Positions 10,209 to 21,689 of a stretch of DNA of 64,000 nucleotides are shown here, in pieces (within the stretch, counting starts at the first letter, position 1; each line of letters opens with the position of its first letter). The notes under the pieces are model-generated. The model was not told the DNA's origin and made no database searches. It was given only the letters and a program-made list of their open reading frames with translations. The DNA lies in contig NC_030677.2 in NCBI RefSeq assembly GCF_000004195.4, positions 65,744,222 through 65,808,221 of the forward strand, in the 5' to 3' direction. Source of the DNA: Xenopus tropicalis (lineage: Eukaryota; Chordata; Amphibia; Anura; Pipidae). The translations under genes were made by a program, and so were the position numbers.

Positions 10209-10269
10209 CTGTTTCATGCAATATATTTTTATAGAGACTTACATCGTGTGAGGTATAGTTTTCCTTTAA

Positions 10270-11990
10270 AGCTACTTGATTATATTTATCAAGTAGGGCC
10301 AGAGCTAATTTTTATGACATGACTATTTCTTTTTGTTTTACATCTAATACAATTAGTAAATTAGCATCTGGTTGCCAGTAGCTGGTATGTTTTACTGGTG
10401 CCAATGAGGGAGTTTCATGGACAGACTAAGATCTCCAAAGGAAGGATGGGTTGAGCTAAGACACTGAATGCAGAAGGGGACAGGGCCCGGTACCTTATGA
10501 TCAACTTTTTATTGACATTACATACAGTTTCTCTTATGCACCAGTCAATAAGAAAAAAGATTTGTTTTATCTGAAACTGAATAAAGAAATGTTAACAAAA
10601 AATGAAATGAAGAAAAAAACAAAGGAAAATTAAGAGAAACTAAAGAATCAAGAAAGCAAAGAATAAGTTCCCTTAATAATTCTTTTTGAATTATTGAATT
10701 TGAATTTTTATGAATTAATGAATATTCTAGTTAACTGAAAGATATAACTAATTGTACTATGCTTGCATTTTACCAGGTAAAAGTTTCCATTCAATACCTC
10801 CATTCAAACAAAGTTTACAAAATGCGAACATTTCCTAATAGCTATAATCCTCTGAAAAATTTGGTTGCATGTTATCTCTCCTTGCTTGGGCCTCTTTCCT
10901 AGACATAATAAATACTGTCTGCATATTGTCTTTATAAAATATGCACTTAGACTGTTCAGGTATCAGAGATAAATTGCTAAAATTGCTCCAGTAAAATGAC
11001 TGTATCTGATTTGAGTCTCTATCCTCACATACTCCAGAGACATTATGTTCTCAGAAACCCTAACAATGGCCCCATTTGGGGTCCAGCATTGATATAGTGT
11101 GTGTTTCATACTGCGCAGACTATTACAACACAGATTGAGGCAGCCTGATTCTAAAGATGTTATTTTATTATTTCCAATGAATTCTGTGCTTTGTTGAAAC
11201 CTACAATTACTTTCATTCCCAAAACCAACCAAATTCAAACGTCATCAGAAATCACTAAACAGTCATGTCACAGCTTAATAATCAGCACCCTTAATTTACA
11301 CCAATTAAAAAGGAATGCAAAAGGAAATAGTGACGCCAGGCACAATCTATCGGTGGCCCTCCAGATGGTGTCCAGATTTTTTATGGAATTCTGTAAAACC
11401 ATAAAATATCATAAAAAGAAACATGCAGATTTAATCGAATGTGCATTGTCTAAAAGTGCGGCAAGAGCATTTGCGCAGAGCGCCGGTAAGAGTCCCACTG
11501 GGGCAGCAAGTATTCAATTATGTTTCTACCAAGCCCATGTAACTTTAAACATGAAATTTAGCTCTTACTACTACATGATGTAATTTGTTCTGCCTTAAAG
11601 TCTTTTTTTTTTGCCTATGGAGCAGCAAGTCCTTCCTTAAAGGTAAAAGGGTGTCTTAAAGGTTAGGCAATTGGGAAGCAACTTTTTTGACTACAGCCTC
11701 AATATTCTTAGGCTACGATTCCCATTTATCCCAATTTCCTAAACAGAGTGGCTAGCATCCTTGGAAAATGTGCCTGTGGCAGCCATCCCTACCTATAGTA
11801 CTCTTGTGTTAAAGGTGTCCTTGACATAGTGATTTAGAAATGTCAATTTAAGAATAAATAACAGTTATATCTTATGCATAACTGTCCAATCCTTGTGTGA
11901 ACAGCAGGGTTAAAAAGAGAGTGGGCAGGGAGGGAGGAGATCAAGAGATATGGCAATGAAAATTCTGCAGAAGAATAAAGGCAAGTTAGC
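10270..11990. other. Unique non-coding DNA
   Basis: About 1.7 kb without a recognised repeat apart from the adenine-rich segment 10550-10660. A 130-codon open frame at 11191-11583 has no recognisable motif and is not called as a gene. Confidence 0.4.
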
Positions 11991-11994
11991 ATCT

Positions 11995-12498
11995 TGATTT
12001 TATCTGTATTTTTGGCTATCTGGCTTGGGACAATCGCATATTTAGTTTATTTTGTACTGAAGAGGGAGTTACTTTATCAGTCCCACACCACTTGTTTCCA
12101 AAAGTTCTCTGTATTGTCTAGATGCTGTTTTGCATACCTCAGACAGATATTTGTGATGAGGTTGCAGGTAAGGCTTCCTCCTGATGACTCTTCCACCCAG
12201 ATCATGTTTGTGCAGGCAATGTCTCACCACCATAGAACAGTGCAATACCACTCCTGTATCAACCAAACCTTCCTGCAGGTCCTTTATAGTCATACATGGG
12301 TGTGCCTTTCTGTCTTGTATACCAGTAGTTCTATCTGATTGTCTTCTTCCAGATCTTGCCTTGACTTCCACAGTACACCTTAACTGCCACGTCTTTATGA
12401 CATTAGGGACAGAGGAAATCCTTATACTCTTCCCTTGCTTTGAAACCACCAATTAGCTTAATTTTCACATTCTCACTTAGTTTCTTAGAGGAGCCCAT
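11995..12498 (-). pseudogene. Tc1-type transposase, N-terminal half, degraded
   Basis: On the minus strand an ATG at 12498 opens MGSSKKLSENVKIKLIGGFK, the start of the helix-turn-helix DNA-binding domain of Tc1-like transposases. After stops and frameshifts the second helix-turn-helix region appears, including RSGRRQSDRT, HPCMTIKDLQEGLVDTGV and GRVIRRKPYLQPHHK. The tract FWKQVVWD near 12020 corresponds to the first catalytic aspartate region. The rest of the DDE domain is missing. The protein would have cut and pasted the element. Terminal repeats were not identified. It lies just before a CR1 LINE on the same strand. Confidence 0.85.
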
Positions 12499-12699
12499 GG
12501 TTGTTGAGTGGCACAACTGTCAACAGGTAAAACTTTATCTGTAACTTAACATCTGCAAATGCTCTGTTTTAACACATTGATTCCTGCTGTAGTTGTTTTC
12601 TACATTTCTAGTAGTCCTACCAGTTCAGTTCCTCAAGTCTAAAGGCATGGCATCTGGTTCTTGGATAGTTTTTTATGTAAAAAAAAAAAGATTCCCTGT

Positions 12700-12880
12700 T
12701 ATCTTTCTATAATGTAATGTACTTGTAAAAAGTAACCATGTCCCCCTCACAAGCATATTTTCTCCAGAGAAAGCAATCCCAACCTTGATAGTCTTTCCTT
12801 ATATTTTAATTGTTCCTTTCTTTTACCCGTTTAGTTGCATTTTTCTCTACTATCCCTGTTAAGGACTGGATCCCAAAAGT
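12700..12880 (-). pseudogene. CR1 ORF2 C-terminal fragment
   Basis: The minus strand reads ATKRVKERNN, then DYQGWDCFLWRKYACEGDMV and TFYKYI. This parallels the CR1 C-terminus seen in cleaner form at 19741-19845 (ATKLVKGMKSLSYEDRLAKL, then GLFTPEKRHLR). One stop lies in the middle. The parent protein is the endonuclease-reverse transcriptase of the LINE. Confidence 0.6.
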
Positions 12881-13054
12881 GTTCCACATATTTAATGTGT
12901 TGCTTTACCAGGGACCTACAAATAGGCAAATCTAGATCCTTCGATTTAATGCCCTTTTTTTGCAAGACACTTTATTTGCTTTAGTAGCCACTGAGTGACA
13001 CTGCCAAGTTACACAATTTGTTAGCCACAAAATGCCCAGATCCTTCTCAATTAA

Positions 13055-13658
13055 AGGACATGTAAAGCCTACATTTGCCTACAGTGTATATCAGTTGGGC
13101 ACATCCCCCCCTCCAAATTGGCATCATTTGTACTGCATATATCCCCTCCGCTTGCCAGCACCATCACCATCACATTTTCCTAAACCAAATAGCAGCTTTT
13201 ATCTGGTGGCCATTTTTCCTCTGATACATAATCAGATACATTTAAATCTGCAAACAGCCTACACACACACAGACCCTTATTCAGCATACATTTCATCAAG
13301 AATACAGGCTCACACAGACACGACTGTCTTTGATAAAAGTTCTGCTTTGTTTGAGCACTGTAATGGTAAAGCTGAGCTTAGGAGAAAAAAATTAAATCAG
13401 ACAGCTAGAGCTGAGTTTCTATGAGAACCAGCAATGCCATCTCTTCACTGGCTGCTAGACTGGGGGGTGTGTTTAGTAATCTGAACTTAGAACAACTGAG
13501 CATGCCCACAAGCCAACAGCCAAAGCAAATTCCTGAGGGAGGGGGCCGAGTTACAGGAGTAGAAGGAAATCTAAGTGATTAAGGGGATGTTGCAGCCTTA
13601 CTATTAACCTCTGGACAACCAGAGTGGCAGGTATGGGTGTGGGGGGTTTACATGTCCT
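13055..13658. mobile_element. TTAA-flanked MITE, full length
   Basis: Ends are AGGACATGTAAAGCC and its partial inverse TACATGTCCT, flanked by TTAA at 13051-13054 and 13659-13662. The 5' 200 bases match the truncated copy at 46540-46756 closely. It includes a CA-rich patch and is non-coding. Inserted in the CR1 remnant, so it is the younger element. Confidence 0.88.
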
Positions 13659-13899
13659 TTAAGGATACCCCCAACACACTATTTACACAATTTAGTGTAT
13701 ACTAAATTCTTCCATTTTCTTATTATTTTCTTATTTTAACCTTGTCTTTATCAACACTGAACCTCATTTGCCAATTAGCTGTACAAGATTGCACAATATC
13801 ATTATCATGAGCAAAAATAAGGAAAGTACTTACAATAACAACCTCAAGTTTATAAGAAAACAAAGGACCACCTCACTGCCACCTCAATGTCAAGGCTTC

Positions 13900-14140
13900 T
13901 GCTCATCTCCTAATAAGAGGAAATTAAATTTGTCTGGTAAGATCTACTGTTCAGAAATCCATGCTGGCACAAACTCATTTGTCAAATTGTAATTTCAATT
14001 TTTTTTCTTATTACTTCCTCCAAAAGCTTTCCTACCAATGTTGTTCAACTAACTCGCCTATAGTTTTCAGGCTGACATTCCCTTTTGAATAATGGCACCA
14101 CATTAACAATTTGACAATTTCTCAGCACAATGCCAGAGAC
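13900..14140 (-). pseudogene. CR1 reverse transcriptase fragment
   Basis: The minus strand near 14095-14030 reads ENYRRVS, then TTLVGKLLEEVI, matching the NYRPVSLTS..GK..E.II motif of CR1/L3 reverse transcriptases. Further on, the equivalent of the 'qhGF' region is only weakly readable. Frameshifts and stops are frequent. Confidence 0.6.
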
Positions 14141-14384
14141 CAGATAATCCTAGGAAATTAATAAAATGGTTTGGTTACCTCAGAGCTGATGATCAATATA
14201 ATTTGGTCCTGAACTTTTATTTACTTTGACATGTCCTTGTTTTGTTTAAATTTTCTATGGGTCAACAAGCCATCATTACTATAGTTAAAATATAAGACGT
14301 TCTAACAGTTTATTTACTGGCTGTCATTTTTTACCCTCCTCGGCGGTAATAACTGAGCCCGCTCTCTTAGCTGAACTTGTCTCT

Positions 14385-14575
14385 TAAAATCAGCAGCACA
14401 TCCAGCAATTCCAGGTGGCGCTGGTCAGTGTTTTCAAGTGACAATTGCCTGATCTGTGAGTGGACAAATTCAGGACGTTTTGCTGCCCGCCAGCTGAGGT
14501 ACTAAACGCTCAGGCAAAAAAAACATCCGTAATCGCAGTGTGTGCCATTGCCCTAAGGGAATATCCATGTTACTC
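14385..14575 (+). repeat. Dispersed repeat of the 'gtgtgccattgccctaag' type
   Basis: Contains CAGTGTGTGCCATTGCCCTA near 14538 after a segment with 'gctgcccgccagctgagg'. An inverted, diverged relative lies at 8485-8690. Unclassified Xenopus repeat. Confidence 0.45.
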
Positions 14576-14639
14576 AGCAACTAAAGAAAGGCAGCATTTA
14601 AGGCTGTACAACTGTTTTCTTTGTCCTTTAGCTATGAAT

Positions 14640-16428
14640 GGAGCCTCAGATACTTTCTGATTACTTCACCTAGCACTGATTAGTTTACCTAGATCTTAAT
14701 ATCTGGTGATATGAGAAATATGCATCTTCAAGTGTTTCTGAAGTGTATATATTGCAGCAAAAAAGAAAATCCCTTGTCCCGAGCTGTTGAGGCGAGCTCC
14801 TCTGTAGGGGCTTGTATGCGCACTGCAGCGGGGAATGTTCCCCATCTGCTCTCTGAAAGTAAAACATTATCTTGGAATGCTTCCTCTGATGAGGCATCCT
14901 GATTGCTGCAACAACTTGTTGCTAAGGTTATTTCAGGTCTGGAATGGGATTTCAGCACCTACATTAGCATTATGAGTGGTTATCGAAGCTGAGCTCATCT
15001 GTTAAAAATCCACTGGGCAGCTCAAGCTTGCAAAAATTTGTTTGCTTTTAACAAAACTTTTTTTTTTCCGTTACAATAAAAAACAGCTATTTCTATAGAA
15101 GAGAAAAACAGCTTTACATATATCTGTAAGAGATATATTCAGTCAAGGCAACATCATTATTCCCAGAAAGGGGTTGGTGGCCCACCAGTTCAGTCAAGGT
15201 GGAATGAATATGTGCCAGTGTTTATGGCGGTATTGTGTTCCCCAGTACATGTAGCACCTGATTTATATCAGTGCATGGAAGCATTTAGTTGTATGTGTTC
15301 ATATGAAATATAAAAGTTTATTATTGTAAATGTTACAAGTGCTAAATGTATTCAAGACCAAGTGAGCTTTTAAGGACATCAGTACAACTCCCAGTATTAA
15401 CTCCAGATGCAATGGCAAGTCTAGCCCACTCATGCTCCCAATTACTGTTTACTGTAAAGTTGGAACACCCCTATTTAAAATACGCCCTTATTCTCTTCTG
15501 GATAAGGGAAATTTTATATTTAGTGACCGAAAAAAACATCATTACTATTAAAGGAGATTAAGATGATTCCACATTCAACTACTTTGTTTTGCTAAAGAGA
15601 TACACAAAAGTGAAACTTTGTTAAAAAAAACAACAGTATGCATCTACAAATTATTTATATGATGCTCTATACACAGAGCTTTACACAACTCTTAGGAGAT
15701 ATTGTCACCCCTGAATGAAATTGCAAGCTAACGTGAACAATTCACGCACTGCCTTATTTATCTATTGCTTTGTGCACATGAGGGCTTTTTTACTGATGGG
15801 TGCAAAAAGCAAAAAAAAAATAGGCACACACCACCATGTTTTTCACACTGTGCATCCAGCCCCACTGTGTGCACCTGTGTCCACAGGAATAGAGTGCGGA
15901 CCCACACATCCTCAAAAGTGCATCACCACCGGCGTTCAGCAGATCTACATTTATGAGGGTGGGAGGAGACATGTATGTGTCCCTTCTCCCACTCTCTTAC
16001 CTAGTGCAATATTTAAACATGCAAGTTAAGGAGCACATGGGAGCATGGGCTGCAAAGAACCCCTGTATTTGCCATCTGTAGTATGGATCAAATTGATTTA
16101 ATCAGCTCCAGTATCTCCCTTTCTAACAATAACAGGTGCGCATATCCTAAATCGCTACGATCCACTCCAGAAGTCAAGAGAAGAACAGAATATCTTCTCT
16201 TGATCCGCATTATGGATACTTTGGGGCCAATGGCACTGTGCTCTGGGTTAGATTTTTAATCCTACATAAGGTACAGCAAAGATGAGAATGAGCAATTAGA
16301 GACCCCATTCTGCATTGGGGTCATTGGTAAATAACCTCTATAGAGTGCACTCTAAAGAGCAATAGAATAGTTTCCTAACTATGTTACAATGTACATCATC
16401 TATAGTGTCTCCTACCCCCTTCTCATTT
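14640..16428. other. Mostly unique non-coding DNA
   Basis: No recognised transposon or exon. The block 14640-15010 is repeat-free with mixed composition and could be conserved non-coding DNA. The 15840-15990 stretch is richer in G and C. Nothing can be named. Confidence 0.4.
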
Positions 16429-16429
16429 T

Positions 16430-16572
16430 GATGGCAAACTCTAATAAGCAGGGCCCTCTTTGTTTGCGGTTGTATTTTGTTATTATATCTTAATTCACTG
16501 TAAACACCCAACAATTTTACACACTATGAAATTTGTTGGGACTTTATAAATGTAAATAATAATAATCCATAC
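16430..16572 (+). repeat. L2-like LINE 3' tail
   Basis: Contains 'gcaaactctaataagcaggg', a TA-rich middle, and the ending 'gggactttataaatgtaaat' followed by AATAATAAT. This is the usual L2-type 3' end with a short A/T repeat. Confidence 0.6.
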
Positions 16573-16574
16573 AT

Positions 16575-18277
16575 AGATACATACATACATATTTTATGCT
16601 GTTGTGTAAAGGATATTGTATTTGTTTATTTTTATATGACTATAAATAAAATGCTTATGCTCTCAATACAAGGTTTATTGGTCTTTCCATGCAGAAATTT
16701 AAGTTTTTTTTTCATTTGTGTTTACCTGTCTCCTGTATGTTTTGTGATGCTGTACAGTGTTTTATTCCAAATCATCTTTGTCCCAATGGCATATAAATAA
16801 ACATATAAAAACCTACGTGCTTACCTGTCTGCTATAATGCCGTGCAGTGTTTTACCCAAAATTCCTTCCTAAAGGCAAGCCAACACACATATATAAAGAC
16901 AGTGTCAAAAAAGTGCCACTATGGTTTGCTAGTCTGTGCGTAGTTCCTATACCTCTAAAACTGTCTCCTTAGGGTGTGTCAGTATTGCTGTTCAAATTGC
17001 AGACTAAGAACAGGTGAAATCAGTCAGAGACACACAAAATAAGTGTATTGTTGGAAACAATTTAGACTGAAGAACATAAGCCAATAAACTGCAGGAGTAA
17101 AAGTAATGAATACTGAAGACATTTGCTAAACACCCAGTACTGCAATTCCCTATAAATACGTAAAAACGGAATGCAGCATTTTGGCACCACCATTCTTAGT
17201 CAATGGAAAGTGAAGCTTTCACATGTCCAACTTAATTACCATTCTGGGTTTGTTTTGCCCTGGCTAACTTTCAAACCACATGACGCTTCCCACAGGAGGG
17301 CAGATTTTGGGAAGTCCACCCGGGGATTACAAGATCAGAGACTGTTTCAGACTACCATACAAATCTTTTAATACTGCAATGTAAGTAGATAAATACTTAT
17401 TTGGCTGCAAAGAGGAGTTCTTTTATATTCTGTATATTCTGTACGTGGGACAAGGCATTACTTGGTGTACTCTGGCACATGTATGCAAGAGCCTCATTTT
17501 TCACTTCTCAGCAAAGTAAAGTTATCCATCACTTAACAGAGATACTTCCTGTTTTCAAGCAGTTGGGAAGGCATGACTTCCAACCCAAATACTTGACTTG
17601 GCAAGCTGCCTATGTGTCGATAGATGCTTTTATAACCACTTCATTTCACCTGATTTTTTTTTTCCCCTTTCACGGAATCATAATTTTTAAAGATAAGAGC
17701 TCATTTTGCAGGAGTACCAATGCTAGGCATGAAAGGTGGGGTCTGTAGACAAAATGCCGCTGGTTATGGTATTTCTGATAGATAAGATTCAACAGTCTAC
17801 ACGTAAAACATGAAAAAAGGGAAAAATTGGGCCTAATCCAAAAATATTCACATTTTTTTTTTCAAGTCTCAGAAAGATGTAACTGTATCTCTGTCACACT
17901 GCTGTATTTTCCCATAGACAACCTGCACCTTCGGATTAACATTGCCACGCGTGATTAAATTACCACAGTTTTATTACGGCTGCCAGCACACAGGTTAAGT
18001 ACATAACAGCTCCATTTTTTTCCCTTACTGCTCACATAAGGCTTAGGTGTGTGCCAGTACAGATTCAGAAGAATACAGGATTTCAGCCAATTAACAGAAA
18101 TAAATAATTGCTGCTGAACATTTGGAATTTACATTTGGAAACTGGTTCTGTGTCAGGTTGCCATGTGCCAAAAATGCTAGCCTTATCTTTCTACCCTATC
18201 ATAAACAAATAGCATAATGTACAATTCTACCAGCCAAGCTGATACACCAGCCCTACTGACCACTGTGGTTAACAGAT
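16575..18277. other. Unique non-coding DNA with a small imperfect duplication
   Basis: At about 16722 and 16823 the phrase 'ttacctgtct..tgtacagtgttttacc' occurs twice, about 100 bases apart, suggesting an old local duplication. A 115-codon open frame at 17401-17748 lacks motifs and is not called. No other features recognised. Confidence 0.4.
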
Positions 18278-18765
18278 CTAAGGGCTTATTTACAACTGCA
18301 GGTGCAGTTCTGGTAGCTCAAGTTCCCTCCAGTCAACAGCACATGGAGCAAAATATGCTCCATGCACTTCTGTATAGTTGCACTCATTACCGCTCACTGC
18401 AATCGCAGTTGCACCTATTGACACAGAGGAACCTTGCAATACCACCACCTCCAAACTAGGCAGTAGCTCCAGGGTTCCCTTAGTGTCCTGCACCAATAGA
18501 TGCAGCAAACTGGCACCTAAAAAGAGGGAGGATGCATCACTTACACTCTGAACACTGGAAATTAGGTTAACTGGACTTTGAAAATATTAAGTGCGATTGC
18601 AAATCATGTGTCTGCCCCAGTTGGCCACAACTGGGGCAGACACAATGCCCCCTTGTGACCACAATCATGCTAAAATTCTGGGGAAAATGCTGCATTGTGG
18701 GAAAAACCATGGTGATTGAGTTTGAAATTGCACTTTGCTCACTGCAGTCATTATTGACCCCTTTA
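18278..18765. repeat. Degenerate foldback repeat with a perfect inner hairpin
   Basis: Outer ends 'aagggcttatttacaactgc' and the complement of 'gcagtcattattgaccccttt' are loosely inverted. Inside is a perfect 17-bp stem, TGTGTCTGCCCCAGTTG (18607-18623) with its complement at 18628-18644, separated by 4 bases. Probably an old MITE. Confidence 0.45.
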
Positions 18766-18769
18766 ATCT

Positions 18770-19135
18770 AAAACTCAGTTACAAACCAACCCCCCTCAAA
18801 GCTTCTTTTTAAAAGTGGAGAACACAGAGCAAGATCTTTTTATGGCAGGTATGCTGACAATGGGGGAAAATAGCATATATGAAGGGGTTCCTTCTGTTGC
18901 CTCCTATAATTCACTTTTTGGAGCATATGTAACATATTTGGACAGGTGGCTGCCATTGCTGATTTAGCAAAGCATATCTAAAGTCAACCAGATGGATGAC
19001 ATATTTTATATACAATGGACTTGATGTGAATTTTATATAATTATATTTGCCACTCTCTTATATCAAAAATATCTGTCACTATTACAAGGGAAAAATAATG
19101 TTTCAGTGCTTACTAGACTATGACTCTGGAATTCA
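18770..19135. other. Unique non-coding DNA
   Basis: Nothing recognised. Confidence 0.4.
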
Positions 19136-19139
19136 ATTC

Positions 19140-19240
19140 CTGTATTAGTTTGTGGCCTTGGGCAAGTAACTTAATCTCTCTTAGACTGAAAGTTATATGG
19201 GGCAGGAATTGTGCCTGAATAATCAGTGTACAGTGCTGCA
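19140..19240 (+). repeat. MIR/CORE-SINE-like or L2-like fragment
   Basis: The phrase 'tggccttgggcaagtaactt' followed by 'aatctctcttaga' matches the conserved stretch shared by MIR-type SINEs and L2 tails. Boundaries are approximate. Confidence 0.5.
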
Positions 19241-19385
19241 GATATTTTACTGCATTCAGTTCAGGGCCATTTTTAATGTACCGGATCCCTTTTGTGGGGC
19301 CCTGTTATGTAGATAAAGTAAAAGTGATGCAGCCTATAGTCCCTCAGCTGTTGCTTAACTACCAGTAGGTCCTTTCTTTTTAAGC

Positions 19386-19661
19386 CAGGGATCCTCAAAT
19401 TACGGCCCGCAGGCCAAATCCGCCTCCCAGGGTAATTTACCCAGCCCCCGCCGCCTCCTCACCCCAGCAGGGAGAAAGAGGACAAATCGGGGAGCGGGAG
19501 GACACAGCAAGGAGGACATAGGAACGGGCCATAGTTTGGCCCCGCAGCAGGGAGCTGAAGGAGGGGAAGGGGGGGGCGTAGTTTGAGGACTACAGTCCGG
19601 CCTCCCAACAGTCTGAGGGACCATGAACTGGCCCCCTGCTTAAAAAGTTTGAGGACCCCTG
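19386..19661. mobile_element. hAT-type (Charlie-like) MITE with perfect 8-bp target duplication
   Basis: Begins CAGGGATCCTCAAATTACGG and ends GTTTGAGGACCCCTG. The octamer TTTTAAGC flanks it at 19378-19385 and 19662-19669. CAGGGGTCCTCAAACT ends are known from hAT/Charlie elements. The interior is GC-rich and purine-rich and non-coding. Confidence 0.93.
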
Positions 19662-19724
19662 TTTTAAGCTGTATTAAAAGAAGAATAAATAGCTGTGCAG
19701 TTTTGCTCTCTATTGCTCAAATGT

Positions 19725-19985
19725 ATATTATTAAGTTAGAGCAACTAAGCTGGTAAAGGGCATGAAAAGTCTCAGCTATGAAGACAGACTGGCCAAGTTG
19801 GGATTGTTTACGCCAGAGAAGAGGCATTTAAGGGCTGTATAAATATATAAGGGGATCACATAATAATTTCTCTAACGATTATTTATAATATAGTCATATA
19901 TATACATGACATATAATATAGTCATAAAAGGTTGAACTTGATGGACGTGTGTCTTTTTTCCACCTAACTTACTATGTTACTATGT
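19725..19985 (+). pseudogene. CR1 LINE 3' end with readable ORF2 C-terminus
   Basis: From 19741 the frame reads ATKLVKGMKSLSYEDRLAKL then GLFTPEKRHLRAV without a stop, the conserved C-terminal block of CR1-type ORF2. Decayed sequence follows. The 3' UTR end is clear: 'aaggttgaacttgatggacg', then 'cctaacttactatgttactatg'. The closing TACTATGT repeats are the frog counterpart of the octamer tail of CR1. The 5' part of the LINE is absent, as is usual for truncated insertions. Confidence 0.82.
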
Positions 19986-19989
19986 AGAA

Positions 19990-21140
19990 CCAACATATTG
20001 TGATCCAGTGTCCACAAAGGCCAACAGGTGTTTATTAATAAAGATTCCTAGAATCCCCTCATTTAATAAAAGCAGTAAAAGTATCCTGGCAGTCGTAGTC
20101 CAATACTTTCGACCTTGTAATTCTCCCACTGCTACAAAATCAGTTCTGGGGTTTGGATTCACCATGACATAAGGAAGAATGTAGCTCGGTATAAAAGAAA
20201 TGTAGTTGAGTGGCTGAAGGGTACTGAGTTTGACATTGGTTTATGCTATAATTATGAATGAATTGCACAGTTTTGCTTGAAAGAAAGCACACATTTTCTG
20301 AATATTATAGGCATGTGCCTTCTGCAAGATACTCTCTGCTGCTGCTTTCATTTGGGAGATCTTTCATGTTAACAAAGGAGGAAGAGCTAAATGGGAATAA
20401 GAATAAACATGCTTATGTAATGCCTCCAGCTCAGCTGCCAAAAGCCATGCAAGGGAGAGCAAGCTGGAACATGACCATCCCGTCAAGGAGATCCTTTTTT
20501 TTACAATAATATACAGAAACAGCCAGATATAGTTACCAAGGAAGCCCCTTGATTGTGATGTGTGGGTAGCAGTGCCAGAGAAATCATGCTTACATAAAGG
20601 AATGTACGGTGCAGTTTGGGAATGAAGACACGCATTGTTAATGGGGCAGGAGATGTGTGGAATGTTCAATGTGCTCCTCATTTCAGCAGTCTGAGACCGT
20701 GCCTTTCCCCTTCCAAACTTAGCATTTCACGGAGGAACCTAATCCAATGGCACCTTTTTTTTTAATGCTCTGCTTTTTATTGTTTCGTATTTCTTTTCTA
20801 TGATGTTTGTCACACCATTCTTTATAGCCGATATTTCCATTAAAGGAAAAAAATAACATTCGCACATAAAAGTACAAGTTTATACTCCATTTTGGAATAG
20901 CAGCTCACTGAATGAACACAATAATCCTTCTCTGTCTACTTATTTCCATGCTAGGCATACACTTTAGAACACTCCTCAGATGTTGCTTGACTACAATTCC
21001 CAACATCCCACTATCAGCCTGATTTGCTACCTCAGTTGAAACATTCATTGCTGGCAGTAAAAGAAGTATTAATTTTTGGCCTAAATTTGGGGCCTTAGTT
21101 CTGAGGCTTTTTGTTATCTAGTCAATTTAAATTCAGATTC
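19990..21140. other. Unique non-coding DNA
   Basis: No coding or repeat family is certain. The piece near 20990, 'ttgactacaattcccaacat', belongs to a widespread 'actacaactcccagcat' type of repeat in Xenopus; related fragments occur near 40760 and 42455. Confidence 0.4.
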
Positions 21141-21146
21141 AGATTT

Positions 21147-21689
21147 CATACCTCCCAACATTTTGAAAATAGAAAGAGGGACAAAAATAAATGATTTTTT
21201 GACCATGCCCATTTTTGAAACCACACCCCCTAAATTCCACTCCCATTTGACTAAATTTGGCAGGTTATTTAAAGTTTGAACACATTTCTGGGGGTTTGGG
21301 GGTCCTGTTTAATGTGTTATTACAGTTTTGCTAATGCAGGTGAAGTTGCCCTTTAAGCTGCGAGTCTCAGTTTCCCCAAGAGACCTGTTTAGCTTATTGG
21401 TTACAATTGTATCTCAGTGCAGGTGTAGGTTTTTAACTTTCTGGGCTCTCTGCCGAAAGCTACTTATTTAATAAAGAGTGAGAAACAATGTATCTAAGTG
21501 TATGTTGAAGCTTGTTAAGATTTCTGGGCTCTCTGCCAAAAGCTACTTTTAATTAAATTTGTATTTTCTTTAGCTTCAGTGCAGGAGATCAAAGGGAAAT
21601 GAGGGACTTTTCAGTAAGAATCCGGGACTGCCGGTTGAGCTGTCAAAAGAGGGACTGTCCCGCAACAGTCGGGACAATTGGGAGGTATG
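21147..21689. mobile_element. MITE with CATACCTCCCAA termini and 6-bp flanking repeat
   Basis: Begins CATACCTCCCAACA and ends TTGGGAGGTATG. The hexamer AGATTT precedes (21141-21146) and follows (21690-21695). Sub-terminal 'agagggac' and 'gagggactgtcccg' are inverted. An internal unit 'tttctgggctctctgcc' occurs at about 21438 and 21519, 81 bases apart. A familiar Xenopus repeat; a decayed relative may end near 31615. Superfamily unclear. Confidence 0.82.

Larger units (their letters stand above)
9284..10265. mobile_element. TTAA-flanked MITE carrying a nested (TA)n insertion
   Basis: Ends are AGGAATACTATACCCCCA and the inverse GAGGTATAGTTTTCCT, flanked by TTAA at 9280-9283 and 10266-10269. 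An uninterrupted relative lies at 52618-53110. Comparing the two, the continuous segment 'gcagggtttta..aagctgttt' of the family is split here between about 9625 and 10206 by TA repeats and unrelated sequence. Confidence 0.85.
12690..14330 (-). mobile_element. CR1-type LINE remnant, split by a TTAA MITE
   Basis: Read on the minus strand, the order is an RT core fragment (about 14140-13900), then sequence resembling the downstream ORF2 region, then the ORF2 C-terminus (about 12880-12700). The MITE at 13055-13658 interrupts it: the text before ('cagatccttctcaa') and after ('ggatacccccaacac') joins across one TTAA. Heavy decay suggests an old copy. Assignment to CR1/L3 rests on the RT and C-terminal motifs. 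Confidence 0.7.

Noticed and set aside
11191..11583. 130-codon plus-strand open frame
   Set aside because: No domain, no recognisable family, ordinary AT-rich context and low-complexity lysine stretches. No splice or start context supports it.
17401..17748. 115-codon open frame
   Set aside because: No recognisable domain; rich in Phe, Ser and His as expected from composition.
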